Positions 8,157 through 17,435 of a stretch of DNA of 37,216 nucleotides are shown here, piece by piece. The notes beneath the pieces were generated by a model, which was not told the DNA's origin, searched no databases, and worked only from the letters and a program-made list of their open reading frames with translations. Position numbers and translations under genes: made by a program. The stretch's first letter is position 1. Every line of letters starts with the position of its first letter. Source of the stretch: a virus; IMG/VR virus record IMGVR_UViG_3300043399_000210, positions 1-37,216 of that record. The stretch is one strand, 5' to 3'.

Positions 8157-8712
8157 TAAACCTCTTAAGAAAGTCGTTGCTATTGATGCTAGTACTAATA
8201 GCATTGCATTCTCAGTCTTTGATAATGAAAAGCTAGAGTGCTTTGGAAAGATTAAGTTCGAAGGTAAGAATACATATCAAAAGGTTCAGGATGCTTGTAG
8301 GAAGCTTGAGAAGTTTCTATCAAGATTCTCTGGTAGTACAATCGTCATTGAGCACACAGTATTTATGAACAGTCCTAAGACTGTTTCTGATCTAGCATTA
8401 GTCCAGGGTGCAATTATAGGTGCTGCTGGAATCAACGGTATACGAGTATCAGGTTCAGTTAATCCTATTACATGGCAGAGCTTTATTGGAAACAAGGTTC
8501 TAACCAAGATGGAGAAGCAAGAGATCAGGAATCAGTTTCCAGGAAAGTCAGTAGCGTGGTATAAGGCACATGAACGAGAACTTAGAAAACAAAAAACGAT
8601 TCACTTCGTTAACACATACTATGATAAGACAGTTTCTGATGATGATGTGGCTGATGCCATTGCTATTGGGCATTGGGCTGTACGAAACTGGGAAAAGGTT
8701 GACAAAGGTTAA
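8134..8712 (+). CDS. RuvC-like Holliday junction resolvase
   Basis: A 192-aa RNase H-fold nuclease. The acidic residues lie where RuvC needs them: D18 in VVAIDAST, E73 in IVIEHT, and D171 and D174 in DDDVADAIAIGHW near the C-terminus. RuvC-like phage enzymes cut four-way junctions before DNA packaging. The length is typical (RuvC is about 170 aa). It follows the zinc-knuckle gene with overlap and precedes a small HTH gene with only one base between. Confidence 0.85.
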   Translation: MVKLSLINKPLKKVVAIDASTNSIAFSVFDNEKLECFGKIKFEGKNTYQKVQDACRKLEKFLSRFSGSTIVIEHTVFMNSPKTVSDLALVQGAIIGAAGINGIRVSGSVNPITWQSFIGNKVLTKMEKQEIRNQFPGKSVAWYKAHERELRKQKTIHFVNTYYDKTVSDDDVADAIAIGHWAVRNWEKVDKG

Positions 8713-8713
8713 G

Positions 8714-8869
8714 ATGGCTGTTAAACTATATACTAACGAAGCTTGGCTACGCAAGCGATTTCACGTTGACAAAAAGACCCCAGAACAAATTGCAAAGGAA
8801 TGCGGCACTAGCGTAGAAACTATTTACGTATATCTGGCAAAATTTGGATTAAGAAAGAGTAAGCGATAA
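8714..8869 (+). CDS. Small helix-turn-helix protein
   Basis: A 51-aa protein from ATG 8714, directly after the RuvC-like stop. Residues ~21-48 form a clear HTH of the resolvase or sigma-4 kind (TPEQIAKECGTSVETIYVYL, then a basic tail LRKSKR). It could be a site-specific DNA-binding regulator or a terminase-associated recognition protein. A longer in-frame reading from 8570 would run inside the RuvC-like gene and is not supported. The stop overlaps the next ATG. Confidence 0.7.
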   Translation: MAVKLYTNEAWLRKRFHVDKKTPEQIAKECGTSVETIYVYLAKFGLRKSKR

Positions 8870-9162
8870 TGGCAAGACGTAAGGTAGAACCCAACAAGGT
8901 TGCAATTGTAGACCCCTTTGAGCGTGTCTATTCGATGCCCTATGAGAACTTCACAATTGAGCGTGGAGATCTAATCAAGATTACTGGTGAGTACGGAACT
9001 CGCTTTAGGTTTGAGTCCGTTACAACTAATCCTAAGAACGGTGCGGTATGGGTAGACTGCTTTGAGATGCACCGTGGACAGGTAGGACCATACCGTTCGT
9101 TTGCTCTTGAGCGTGTAAAGCGTATTCCTAAGCGTAGACCAAGAAAGGCTAAGAAGGCATGA
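8869..9162 (+). CDS. Basic small protein of the terminase region, unknown function
   Basis: A 97-aa protein rich in beta strands, with a very basic C-terminus (KRIPKRRPRKAKKA) suited to nucleic-acid binding. The central part (GDLIKITGEYGTRFRFESV) looks like a small SH3/Tudor-like barrel. It is encoded between an HTH protein and the small terminase, overlapping both, so a role in DNA recognition near packaging is possible. No family can be named from the sequence alone. Confidence 0.65.
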   Translation: MARRKVEPNKVAIVDPFERVYSMPYENFTIERGDLIKITGEYGTRFRFESVTTNPKNGAVWVDCFEMHRGQVGPYRSFALERVKRIPKRRPRKAKKA

Positions 9163-9698
9163 CTAATTTCGAAGACCTAACAGTAGAACACCTTGACGAA
9201 ATGAACAAGGTTGTAGAAAAGTATCTACAGGGTGAAGATCCAACACAGATTTCTAAGGTGCTTGCACTACCTCGTCAAAAGGTTGTGTCACACCTTAACC
9301 AGTGGAAAGCTATGGCTGCAGACAATGCTGCTATCCGTGCTCGTGCCAAAGAAGCACTCGTCGCTGCAGACACACACTATAACTATCTAATTAATAAAGC
9401 ATATGAGGTTATCGACGAGGCTACAACTGTTGGCAATCTTGGTGCAAAGAACGCAGGTATCAAGTTAGTACTTGACATTGAGTCTAAGCGTATCGACATG
9501 CTGCAGAAGGCTGGTCTACTTGAGAACAAAGAGCTGGCAGAAGAGATGCTTGAGATCGAACGCAAGCAAGATGTGCTTAAGGCTATTCTTCAGGATATTG
9601 CATCAGAACACCCAGAGATCCGTGATAAGATTATGCGTAGGCTCTCAGAGGTAGCCAAGGAACAAGAGGTGATTACTGTTGTCAGAGATGTTCAGTGA
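9159..9698 (+). CDS. Probable terminase small subunit
   Basis: A 179-aa helical protein placed directly before, and overlapping, the large terminase gene. Residues ~22-50 form a helix-turn-helix (DPTQISKVLALPRQKVVSHL), the DNA-recognition part expected of TerS. The rest is a long helical, probably oligomerising segment (ESKRIDMLQKAGLLE, EIERKQDVLKAIL). TerS recognises viral DNA and regulates TerL. The assignment is by HTH, size and gene order; sequence alone would not prove it. Confidence 0.7.
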   Translation: MTNFEDLTVEHLDEMNKVVEKYLQGEDPTQISKVLALPRQKVVSHLNQWKAMAADNAAIRARAKEALVAADTHYNYLINKAYEVIDEATTVGNLGAKNAGIKLVLDIESKRIDMLQKAGLLENKELAEEMLEIERKQDVLKAILQDIASEHPEIRDKIMRRLSEVAKEQEVITVVRDVQ

Positions 9699-11463
9699 AT
9701 TCCTAGAAGCTCTTAAGACAGATAACTTTAATGAGCGACCTGTAGATGCTCGTACTTTTGTGGAGGGCGAAGACTATCTTGGTCAGCCACCACTGTCAGA
9801 TATTCAGTACGATATCGTTGAGGCTATGAGCCAGATCTACAAGCTAGAAGATCTACAGGAACTCATGGGGGCAACAGAGGGTGCTCGTTATTACAAGAAG
9901 TACACCAAGAACGAAATTATCCTCCAGCTTGGGAAGGGTAGTGGTAAGGACTTTACGTCTACCGTAGCATGTTCATATATCGTATATAAACTACTATGCC
10001 TCAAAGATCCAGCTCGATACTTTGGCAAGCCATCTGGTGATGCTATTGATATTATTAACGTGGCTATCAACGCACAACAGGCTAAGAACGTCTTCTTTAA
10101 GGGCTTTAAGTCCAAGATCGAACGCTCGCCATGGTTTGCTGGTAAGTTCTATGCCAAGGCAGACAGCATTGAGTTTGACCACTCCATTACGGTTTACTCT
10201 GGTCACTCAGAGCGTGAGTCTCACGAGGGTCTAAACCTTATCCTTGCAGTGCTTGACGAGATCTCTGGTTTTGCGACTGAGGTTGGAACTGGTAACGAAC
10301 AGGGTAAGACTGCAGACAACATCTATAAAGCCTTCCGTGCTTCCGTAGACTCTCGTTTCCCAGACTTAGGAAAGGTAGCCCTGCTATCATTCCCTCGTTA
10401 TCCTGGAGACTTTATCTCACAGAGATACGATGCGGTTATCATGGAAAAGGATGTTGCCACAAAGACTCATAAGTTTATTATGAATCCAGATCTTCCAGAA
10501 GATGCAGATGGAAACTCATTGGAAATTTCATGGGATGAAGACACCATTGTTTCATATAAGTATCCAGGGGTATTTGCACTTAAGAGACCAACATGGGTAG
10601 TTAATCCTACTCGTAGCATTGACGACTTTAAGCTTGCATTCTATACAGACCTTGGAGATGCTATGCAACGTTTTGCCTGTATCCCAACATACTCCTCAGA
10701 CGCATTCTTTAAGCAGATTGAGAAGGTCCAGGCTGCAATGACATTGCGTAACCCTTTAGACCAGAATAGACGCTTTGACGAAACATTTAAGCCAGACCCA
10801 GACAAGATCTACTACGTCCATGCTGACCTCGCACAGAAGCACGACAAGTGTGCTGTGGCTATCGCTCACGTTGATAAGTGGGTAAACATTCAGGTAATCA
10901 AGGACTACGAGCAGGTAGCCCCTATCGTAGTAGTAGATGCTGTAGCGTGGTGGGAGCCTCGTAGAGAAGGTCCTGTTAACCTATCAGAAGTAAAGCAGTG
11001 GATCCAGAATCTACGCAGACTTGGATTTAATATCGGCATGGTCTCCTTTGACCGCTGGCAGTCATTTGATATCCAGAACGAGCTGAAGCAGGTAGGTATG
11101 AGAACTGAAACTGTTTCTGTTGCCAAGAAGCACTATGAAGATATGGCAATGCTTGTATATGAAGACCGTCTTGTAATGCCATCAATCGATCTCTTATTCG
11201 AAGAGCTAACAGAACTCAAGATTATCAAACAGAACAAGGTAGACCACCCTCGCAAGTCTTCTAAGGACTTGGCAGACGCTGTGTGTGGTGCTATATTTGG
11301 TGCTATCTCACACACGCCTAAAGACCTTAACCTTGAGGTAGAGGTTCATACGTTTAGAGAAAGACCCAAATCTGCACTTGCGGATCGTCCTAAAGGTGTG
11401 ATAGAATATAAATCCATACCAAACGATGTTCGGGACTATCTTGGACAATTTGACTTACTTTAG
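9679..11463 (+). CDS. Terminase large subunit
   Basis: A 594-aa packaging motor. The ATPase domain has Walker A GKGSGKD at 85-91 and Walker B ILAVLDE ending at D193-E194, with the coupling region after it. The C-terminal RNase H-type nuclease domain starts near YYVHADLA (~375) with its first aspartate, continues with MVSFDRW and ends with SKDLADAVCG as the last acidic site. TTG 9679 has GAGG nine bases upstream (9666-9669) and is preferred; ATG 9688 is an alternative with poor spacing. The 5' end overlaps the small subunit. Confidence 0.93.
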   Translation: MSEMFSEFLEALKTDNFNERPVDARTFVEGEDYLGQPPLSDIQYDIVEAMSQIYKLEDLQELMGATEGARYYKKYTKNEIILQLGKGSGKDFTSTVACSYIVYKLLCLKDPARYFGKPSGDAIDIINVAINAQQAKNVFFKGFKSKIERSPWFAGKFYAKADSIEFDHSITVYSGHSERESHEGLNLILAVLDEISGFATEVGTGNEQGKTADNIYKAFRASVDSRFPDLGKVALLSFPRYPGDFISQRYDAVIMEKDVATKTHKFIMNPDLPEDADGNSLEISWDEDTIVSYKYPGVFALKRPTWVVNPTRSIDDFKLAFYTDLGDAMQRFACIPTYSSDAFFKQIEKVQAAMTLRNPLDQNRRFDETFKPDPDKIYYVHADLAQKHDKCAVAIAHVDKWVNIQVIKDYEQVAPIVVVDAVAWWEPRREGPVNLSEVKQWIQNLRRLGFNIGMVSFDRWQSFDIQNELKQVGMRTETVSVAKKHYEDMAMLVYEDRLVMPSIDLLFEELTELKIIKQNKVDHPRKSSKDLADAVCGAIFGAISHTPKDLNLEVEVHTFRERPKSALADRPKGVIEYKSIPNDVRDYLGQFDLL

Positions 11464-11471
11464 GAGCAAGC

Positions 11472-11862
11472 ATGAGTCCGAACATTGTTTATTTTTCTAA
11501 TTATTCTGGAAACACAAAAAGGTTTGTAGAAAAGTTAGGTTTAGAGGCTATTAGAATTCCAATTAGTGATTCTAATGACCCAATAATAGTACAGGATCCA
11601 TATGTACTATTTGTTCCAACCTATGGCAGTGGTAGCGAAGGTCACGCAATTCCAAGACAAGTTCGCTCATTCCTAAATGAAGCAAGCAATAGAAGCAAGC
11701 TAGTAGGCGTTGTAGGTTTAGGTAACACAAACTTTGGTGAACACTACTGCAAGGCTGCAGACTTAATTGCAGCTAAGACTGGTGTACCCATATTGGGCAG
11801 GGTAGAGATATTCGGCACAGACGAAGACGTAATCAATATAAAAGAAAGGCTGGCGATGCTAG

Positions 11863-11873
<11 letters not shown>
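11472..11873 (+). CDS. nrdI: NrdI flavodoxin-like activator of class Ib ribonucleotide reductase
   Basis: A 133-aa flavodoxin-fold protein. The FMN phosphate loop [11 protein letters not shown] is at the N-terminus, followed by PTYGSGS and [15 protein letters not shown], all diagnostic of NrdI. NrdI supplies the oxidant that assembles the Mn-tyrosyl radical in NrdF. AGGAG precedes ATG 11472. The stop overlaps the nrdE start (ATG 11863 within the last codons), so the two are coupled. Together with nrdH at 5061 the phage has a complete class Ib set. Confidence 0.92.
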
Positions 11874-14939
<3,066 letters not shown>

Positions 14940-14952
14940 GACACAAGAGATT

Positions 14953-14979
14953 GGGCTACTTCGGTAGCCCTTTCTTTTT
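14953..14979 (+). terminator. Intrinsic terminator after nrdF
   Basis: A perfect 7-bp stem GGGCTAC / GTAGCCC closes a TTCG tetraloop and is followed by TTTCTTTTT. It ends the nrdIEF transcript. Confidence 0.92.
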
Positions 14980-14988
14980 GTAAAGCCA

Positions 14989-15024
14989 TGATATACTTAT
15001 ATAGTTAAGCTTCCCCAAGCTTAA
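14989..15024 (+). promoter_or_regulatory. Extended -10 promoter plus 5'-terminal hairpin
   Basis: TGATATACT at 14989-14997 is an extended -10 element. The expected transcript start is near 15004. The transcript would then begin with a perfect 8-bp hairpin, TTAAGCTT, loop CCCC, AAGCTTAA (15005-15024), directly ahead of the GGAG ribosome site at 15029-15032. A 5'-end hairpin of this kind may protect the holin-like mRNA. Confidence 0.65.
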
Positions 15025-15041
15025 TAAAGGAGATGAAAGGT

Positions 15042-15287
15042 TTGAGTTTAAGAAAACTAGAAAGAATCGTGGGCAGAATGGCTGCACTATTCATCGTATC
15101 AGCATTTACAGCTATTGGTGCAGGTGCAATAATCCAAATTGACGCAATTAAGACAGCAATTTTGGCAGGTATTATCAGCATTGTAAACGTACTAGAAGAC
15201 CTATCTCGTGGATATCTAAATGACGGAAGACTAACAGACTTTGAGATTGATGAAGCATTTAAGAAAAACACACCAGAAGATCACTAA
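15042..15287 (+). CDS. Holin-like small membrane protein
   Basis: An 81-aa protein with two hydrophobic segments (about residues 12-34 and 37-53) separated by a short IQIDAIK loop, then a soluble acidic C-terminus (LEDLSRGYLNDGRLTDFEIDEAF). The size and two-helix topology fit a class II holin or a related phage membrane protein that lets the endolysin reach the wall. TTG 15042 has GGAG nine bases upstream; ATG 15033 also exists in frame but touches the ribosome site. The endolysin gene lies downstream, beyond the tRNA cluster. The function is inferred from topology and context. Confidence 0.6.
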   Translation: MSLRKLERIVGRMAALFIVSAFTAIGAGAIIQIDAIKTAILAGIISIVNVLEDLSRGYLNDGRLTDFEIDEAFKKNTPEDH

Positions 15288-15293
15288 ATATAC

Positions 15294-15342
15294 TTGACAG
15301 CCCTCTTAGGTTGATGTATAATAAATATACAACTTAAGAGGG
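15294..15342 (+). promoter_or_regulatory. Consensus promoter of the tRNA cluster with flanking inverted repeat
   Basis: TTGACA at 15294-15299 and TATAAT at 15317-15322 are 17 bp apart, a perfect consensus promoter reading into the tRNA genes. An exact 8-bp inverted repeat, CCCTCTTA (15301-15308) and TAAGAGGG (15335-15342), brackets the -10 and could be an operator or a 5' RNA structure. Confidence 0.85.
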
Positions 15343-15351
15343 TTTGTCTAT

Positions 15352-15423
15352 TCCTCCTTAGCTCAACGGCAGAGCGTTTCACTGTTAATGAATTGGTTCG
15401 TGGTTCGAATCCACGAGGGGGAG
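15352..15423 (+). tRNA. tRNA-Asn (anticodon GTT)
   Basis: Acceptor TCCTCCT pairs with AGGGGGA. The D-stem is GCTC/GAGC, the anticodon loop is CTGTTAA, and the T-arm is CGTGG-TTCGAAT-CCACG. No CCA is encoded. It is the first gene of the cluster. Confidence 0.93.
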
Positions 15424-15449
15424 CGATAGGTCTAATCAATCTATTCGGT

Positions 15450-15575
15450 TTGATATATGTCGTTAAATATATCCGTTGTCCAAGCAAAAATAGTAAATCA
15501 ATTTGGCGTAAGAAGTGCGATAACTTCAGGGGTATGGTTGCCTGTCCTAATAATAACCCAGAGGTGAGAGACTGA
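15450..15575 (+). CDS. Doubtful short ORF between tRNA genes
   Basis: A TTG-start reading of about 41 codons fills the only sizeable gap between tRNA-Asn and tRNA-Asp. It has two or three cysteines and a basic middle (KNSKSIWRKKCDN). There is no ribosome site ahead of TTG 15450, and the same frame runs back through the tRNA. A 36-codon ORF from ATG 15458 in another frame overlaps it. Neither is convincing; the gap may simply be spacer RNA. Confidence 0.2.
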   Translation: MIYVVKYIRCPSKNSKSIWRKKCDNFRGMVACPNNNPEVRD

Positions 15576-15594
15576 TTATCTCAGAACCTCACAA

Positions 15595-15670
15595 GGTCCT
15601 GTAGAGCAGCGGAGTGCTCGCTACCCTGTCACGGTAGAGGTCGTGGGTTCGAATCCCATCAGGATCGCCA
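15595..15670 (+). tRNA. tRNA-Asp (anticodon GTC)
   Basis: Acceptor GGTCCTG/CAGGATC, anticodon stem CTACC/GGTAG with loop CTGTCAC, T-arm GTGGG-TTCGAAT-CCCAT. CCA is encoded. Confidence 0.93.
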
Positions 15671-15730
15671 TACACCTTATTAGGTGTAGAGGTCCCTTGT
15701 GGATCACCCTAGTCGAAAGGCTAGGTGTTT
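15671..15730 (+). other. Spacer with two hairpins between tRNA genes
   Basis: TACACCT-TATT-AGGTGTA is a perfect 7-bp hairpin at 15671-15688. A second hairpin at about 15705-15727 has a GAAA tetraloop and one bulged C. There is no poly-T run, so these are more likely processing or stabilising elements of the tRNA precursor than terminators. Confidence 0.5.
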
Positions 15731-15803
15731 GCCGCCTTAGCTCATTTGGTAGAGCAGGTCCTTTGTAACGATCAGGTGCTCGGTTCGAATCCGAGAGGTG
15801 GCT
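15731..15803 (+). tRNA. tRNA-Thr (anticodon TGT)
   Basis: Acceptor GCCGCCT/AGGTGGC, D-stem GCTC/GAGC, anticodon loop TTTGTAA, T-arm CTCGG-TTCGAAT-CCGAG. The anticodon stem has one C:C mismatch next to the loop. CCA is not encoded. Confidence 0.88.
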
Positions 15804-15804
15804 C

Positions 15805-15894
15805 GGAAATATGGCTGAGTGGTCTAAAGCACGTCACTGCTAATGACGAGTAGGGTAAAATCTACCGTAGGTTCGAATCCTACTATTTCCGCCA
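15805..15894 (+). tRNA. tRNA-Ser (anticodon GCT)
   Basis: Class II tRNA with a long variable arm. Acceptor GGAAATA/TATTTCC, anticodon stem CGTCA/TGACG with loop CTGCTAA, CCA encoded. It starts one base after tRNA-Thr. Confidence 0.93.
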
Positions 15895-15895
15895 C

Positions 15896-15967
15896 GTCCC
15901 CATCGTCTAGTGGTTAGGACACCAGCCTTTCACGTTGGTAACACGAGTTCGAATCTCGTTGGGGATA
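15896..15967 (+). tRNA. tRNA-Glu (anticodon TTC)
   Basis: Acceptor GTCCCCA/TGGGGAT (first pair G:T), anticodon loop CTTTCAC, T-arm CGAG-TTCGAAT-CTCG. A new promoter begins one base downstream. Confidence 0.9.
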
Positions 15968-15968
15968 C

Positions 15969-15996
15969 TTGACAAACAATTTATCTATGCTATACT
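15969..15996 (+). promoter_or_regulatory. Internal promoter in the tRNA cluster
   Basis: TTGACA (15969-15974), a 16-bp spacer, then TATACT (15991-15996). Exactly six bases later is an ATG (16003), so transcription should begin at or next to it. Confidence 0.78.
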
Positions 15997-15999
15997 AAG

Positions 16000-16096
16000 G
16001 ATATGGAAATGATTATTGACCAGCTAGGCAAACAGCGATTTAAGATGTCGCTTGCCTATTATAGCTGGCAAGCCTAAATCATTATAATTCCATATC
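16000..16096 (+). ncRNA. Candidate structured RNA inside the tRNA cluster
   Basis: About 97 nt that fold into one long nested hairpin. Paired arms: 16000-16008 with 16088-16096 (9 bp, GATATGGAA/TTCCATATC), 16009-16014 with 16077-16082 (6 bp), 16020-16026 with 16062-16068 (CCAGCTA/TAGCTGG), 16027-16031 with 16052-16056 (GGCAA/TTGCC) and 16035-16038 with 16048-16051. A dedicated promoter starts transcription within a few bases of the first arm. The structure ends two bases before tRNA-Trp. It may be a stand-alone small RNA, a processing element, or the leader of tRNA-Trp. Confidence 0.6.
16003..16077 (+). CDS. Possible leaderless 24-codon micro-ORF
   Basis: ATG 16003 to TAA 16077 encodes 24 residues ending in YYSWQA, with one Trp codon near the end. 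The ATG sits six bases after the -10, as in the other leaderless genes of this window, and there is no Shine-Dalgarno. It lies wholly inside the structured RNA and just before tRNA-Trp. It could be a leader peptide, or the frame may be accidental to the RNA fold. Confidence 0.35.
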   Translation: MEMIIDQLGKQRFKMSLAYYSWQA

Positions 16097-16098
16097 TT

Positions 16099-16172
16099 AT
16101 CGCACTGGTGTAGTGGTAGCACGACAAGCTCCAACCTTGTAGGCGTGGGTTCGATTCCTACGTGCTTTGCCA
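16099..16172 (+). tRNA. tRNA-Trp (anticodon CCA) with imperfect acceptor stem
   Basis: D-stem GTGT/GCAC, anticodon stem ACAAG/CTTGT with loop CTCCAAC, T-arm GTGGG-TTCGATT-CCTAC, discriminator G and encoded CCA are all normal. The acceptor ATCGCAC opposite GTGCTTT pairs at five positions, but 2:71 (T:T) and 3:70 (C:T) are mismatched. Confidence 0.78.
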
Positions 16173-16245
16173 CCTGCTATAGCTCAATTGGCAGAGCGTC
16201 TGTATGAAGAACAGAAGGTTCCAGGTTCGATTCCTGGTGGTAGGA
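16173..16245 (+). tRNA. tRNA-Phe (anticodon GAA)
   Basis: Acceptor CCTGCTA/TGGTAGG, anticodon stem TCTGT/ACAGA with loop ATGAAGA, T-arm CCAGG-TTCGATT-CCTGG. It directly abuts tRNA-Trp. CCA is not encoded. Confidence 0.9.
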
Positions 16246-16268
16246 CTTAAAAACTAAATAGAGAATAA

Positions 16269-16345
16269 TGCAGAGTAGAACAACCTGGTAGTTCAGCACC
16301 CTCATAAGGTGAAGGTTATGGGTTCGAATCCCATCTCTGCGACCA
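16269..16345 (+). tRNA. tRNA with CAT anticodon (elongator Met or Ile2)
   Basis: Acceptor TGCAGAG/CTCTGCG, D-stem GAAC/GTTC, anticodon loop CTCATAA, T-arm ATGGG-TTCGAAT-CCCAT, CCA encoded. The anticodon stem lacks the three G:C pairs of initiator tRNA. Whether C34 is modified to lysidine (Ile, AUA) cannot be told from sequence; a separate TAT-anticodon tRNA at 25205 already reads AUA. Confidence 0.85.
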
Positions 16346-16346
16346 T

Positions 16347-16426
16347 TCCGTGAGTGCTGGGACACATAGGGGTCTGTAAAATCCCTCCCTCTGGGTAGCT
16401 GAGTTCGATTCTCAGGCACGGAACCA
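16347..16426 (+). tRNA. tRNA-Tyr (anticodon GTA), unusual D-arm
   Basis: Acceptor TCCGTG(A)/(G)CACGGA, anticodon stem GGGGT/ATCCC with loop CTGTAAA, long variable arm (TCCC-TCT-GGG), T-arm CTGAG-TTCGATT-CTCAG and encoded CCA. The D-arm is short: GTG/CAC around a six-base loop. The seventh acceptor pair is A:G. Confidence 0.78.
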
Positions 16427-16427
16427 A

Positions 16428-16501
16428 AGCCTATTAGCTCACTAGGTTAGAGCGTCACACTGATAATGTGAAGGTAGCTGGTTCGAATCCAGCATAGGCT
16501 A
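16428..16501 (+). tRNA. tRNA-Ile (anticodon GAT)
   Basis: Acceptor AGCCTAT/ATAGGCT, D-stem GCTC/GAGC, anticodon stem TCACA/TGTGA with loop CTGATAA, T-arm GCTGG-TTCGAAT-CCAGC. No CCA. Confidence 0.93.
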
Positions 16502-16502
16502 C

Positions 16503-16573
16503 GGATCTAAAGCATTAAGGTGATGCATCAGACTCTTACTCTGAGAAACTTGGTTCGATACCAGGTAGGTCCA
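16503..16573 (+). tRNA. tRNA-Lys (anticodon CTT)
   Basis: Acceptor GGATCTA/TAGGTCC, D-stem GCAT/ATGC, anticodon stem TCAGA/TCTGA with loop CTCTTAC, T-arm CTTGG-TTCGATA-CCAGG. No CCA. Confidence 0.9.
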
Positions 16574-16574
16574 C

Positions 16575-16647
16575 GTCCCTCTAGCTCAGTTGGTAGAGCA
16601 ACAGACTTTTAATCTGTGGGTCCAGAGTTCGATCCTCTGGGGGGACA
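16575..16647 (+). tRNA. tRNA-Lys (anticodon TTT)
   Basis: Acceptor GTCCCTC/GGGGGAC, D-stem GCTC/GAGC, anticodon stem ACAGA/TCTGT with loop CTTTTAA, T-arm CAGAG-TTCGATC-CTCTG. It is the last gene of the main cluster and suits an AT-leaning genome rich in AAA. Confidence 0.94.
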
Positions 16648-16657
16648 CAACTAATCC

Positions 16658-16666
16658 TGCTATACT
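16658..16666 (+). promoter_or_regulatory. Extended -10 promoter of the endolysin gene
   Basis: TGCTATACT right after tRNA-Lys, with no recognisable -35. The start would be near 16673, at the GAGGAGG ribosome site itself (16673-16679), giving a very short leader before ATG 16689. Confidence 0.55.
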
Positions 16667-16688
16667 TGTATAGAGGAGGTCATATATT

Positions 16689-17432
16689 ATGGCAAAAGCA
16701 CAATTCCCTATCGATGGGAAACCAGGGAAGGACTGGAAAGTTACTTCCTACATGGGTTGGAGAATGCATCCAATTCACAAAGTTAAGAAGCATCACAACG
16801 GCACTGACATTTGGTCAAAGCACGAGCCTTGCTGGATCGAAGCACCATACGATGGTAAGGTAATTAAGGTTGGAAACAATCCTTCTGGGTTTGGTAACTA
16901 TGTTATCATTCGTCACGTTATTAAGGGGACAACATACGTAACTCTTTATGGTCACATGAAAGATGGATCAATTAAGGTTAAGCCAAAGCAGGTTATCGCT
17001 GCTGGAACAGCAATTGGTAAAATGGGTACAACTGGTGCATCTACTGGTAAGCACCTACACTGGGAGCTTCAGGTTGGCAAGAACTGGGTCTGGTCTGATA
17101 AGGGCAAGGGCTTTATTGAGCCTGTCAAGTTCTTTGATAATCTTATTAAGTTTGAGGCATCAATTGCATCAGCACCTGTAGAGGCTAAAGATACAGATCC
17201 TGTAGCACCAGCACCAACACATGATGACAAGGGAGCTGTAGAAGCAGCAAAGGCTGAAAAGCCAGCCCCTTCCGCTCCAGCACCACAAGCAATTAACTAC
17301 AAGGCACTAGCCAAGAAAGTAATTCGTGGAGACTTTGGTAATGGTCCAGCTAGAATCAAGGCTCTTAAGGCTAAGGGACTTACTGCTGCAGATATTAAAA
17401 AGGTTCAGGCAGAAGTTAACAAACTACTGTAA
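16689..17432 (+). CDS. Endolysin: M23 peptidase with Cpl-7-like wall-binding domain
   Basis: A 247-aa lysis enzyme. The N-terminal LytM/M23 zinc peptidase (~1-150) has H36-x3-D40 (HNGTD), the YGHM motif with H89 and H122-L-H124, the full zinc and catalytic set for cutting peptidoglycan cross-bridges. A Pro/Ala-rich linker (~160-200) follows. The C-terminus (~200-247) matches a CW_7 (Cpl-7) repeat: LAKKVIRGDFGNGPARIKAL then VQAEVNKLL. There is no signal peptide, so a holin would be needed; the holin-like gene is upstream. GAGGAGG precedes the ATG at nine bases. An intrinsic terminator follows. Confidence 0.92.
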   Translation: MAKAQFPIDGKPGKDWKVTSYMGWRMHPIHKVKKHHNGTDIWSKHEPCWIEAPYDGKVIKVGNNPSGFGNYVIIRHVIKGTTYVTLYGHMKDGSIKVKPKQVIAAGTAIGKMGTTGASTGKHLHWELQVGKNWVWSDKGKGFIEPVKFFDNLIKFEASIASAPVEAKDTDPVAPAPTHDDKGAVEAAKAEKPAPSAPAPQAINYKALAKKVIRGDFGNGPARIKALKAKGLTAADIKKVQAEVNKLL

Positions 17433-17435
17433 GTC

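Noticed and set aside
15671-15688. Hairpin as a terminator within the tRNA cluster
   Set aside because: A perfect stem, but no T-run follows, and tRNA genes continue directly downstream.
16177-16419. Minus-strand ORF across tRNA genes
   Set aside because: It is fully covered by four convincing tRNA genes on the plus strand.
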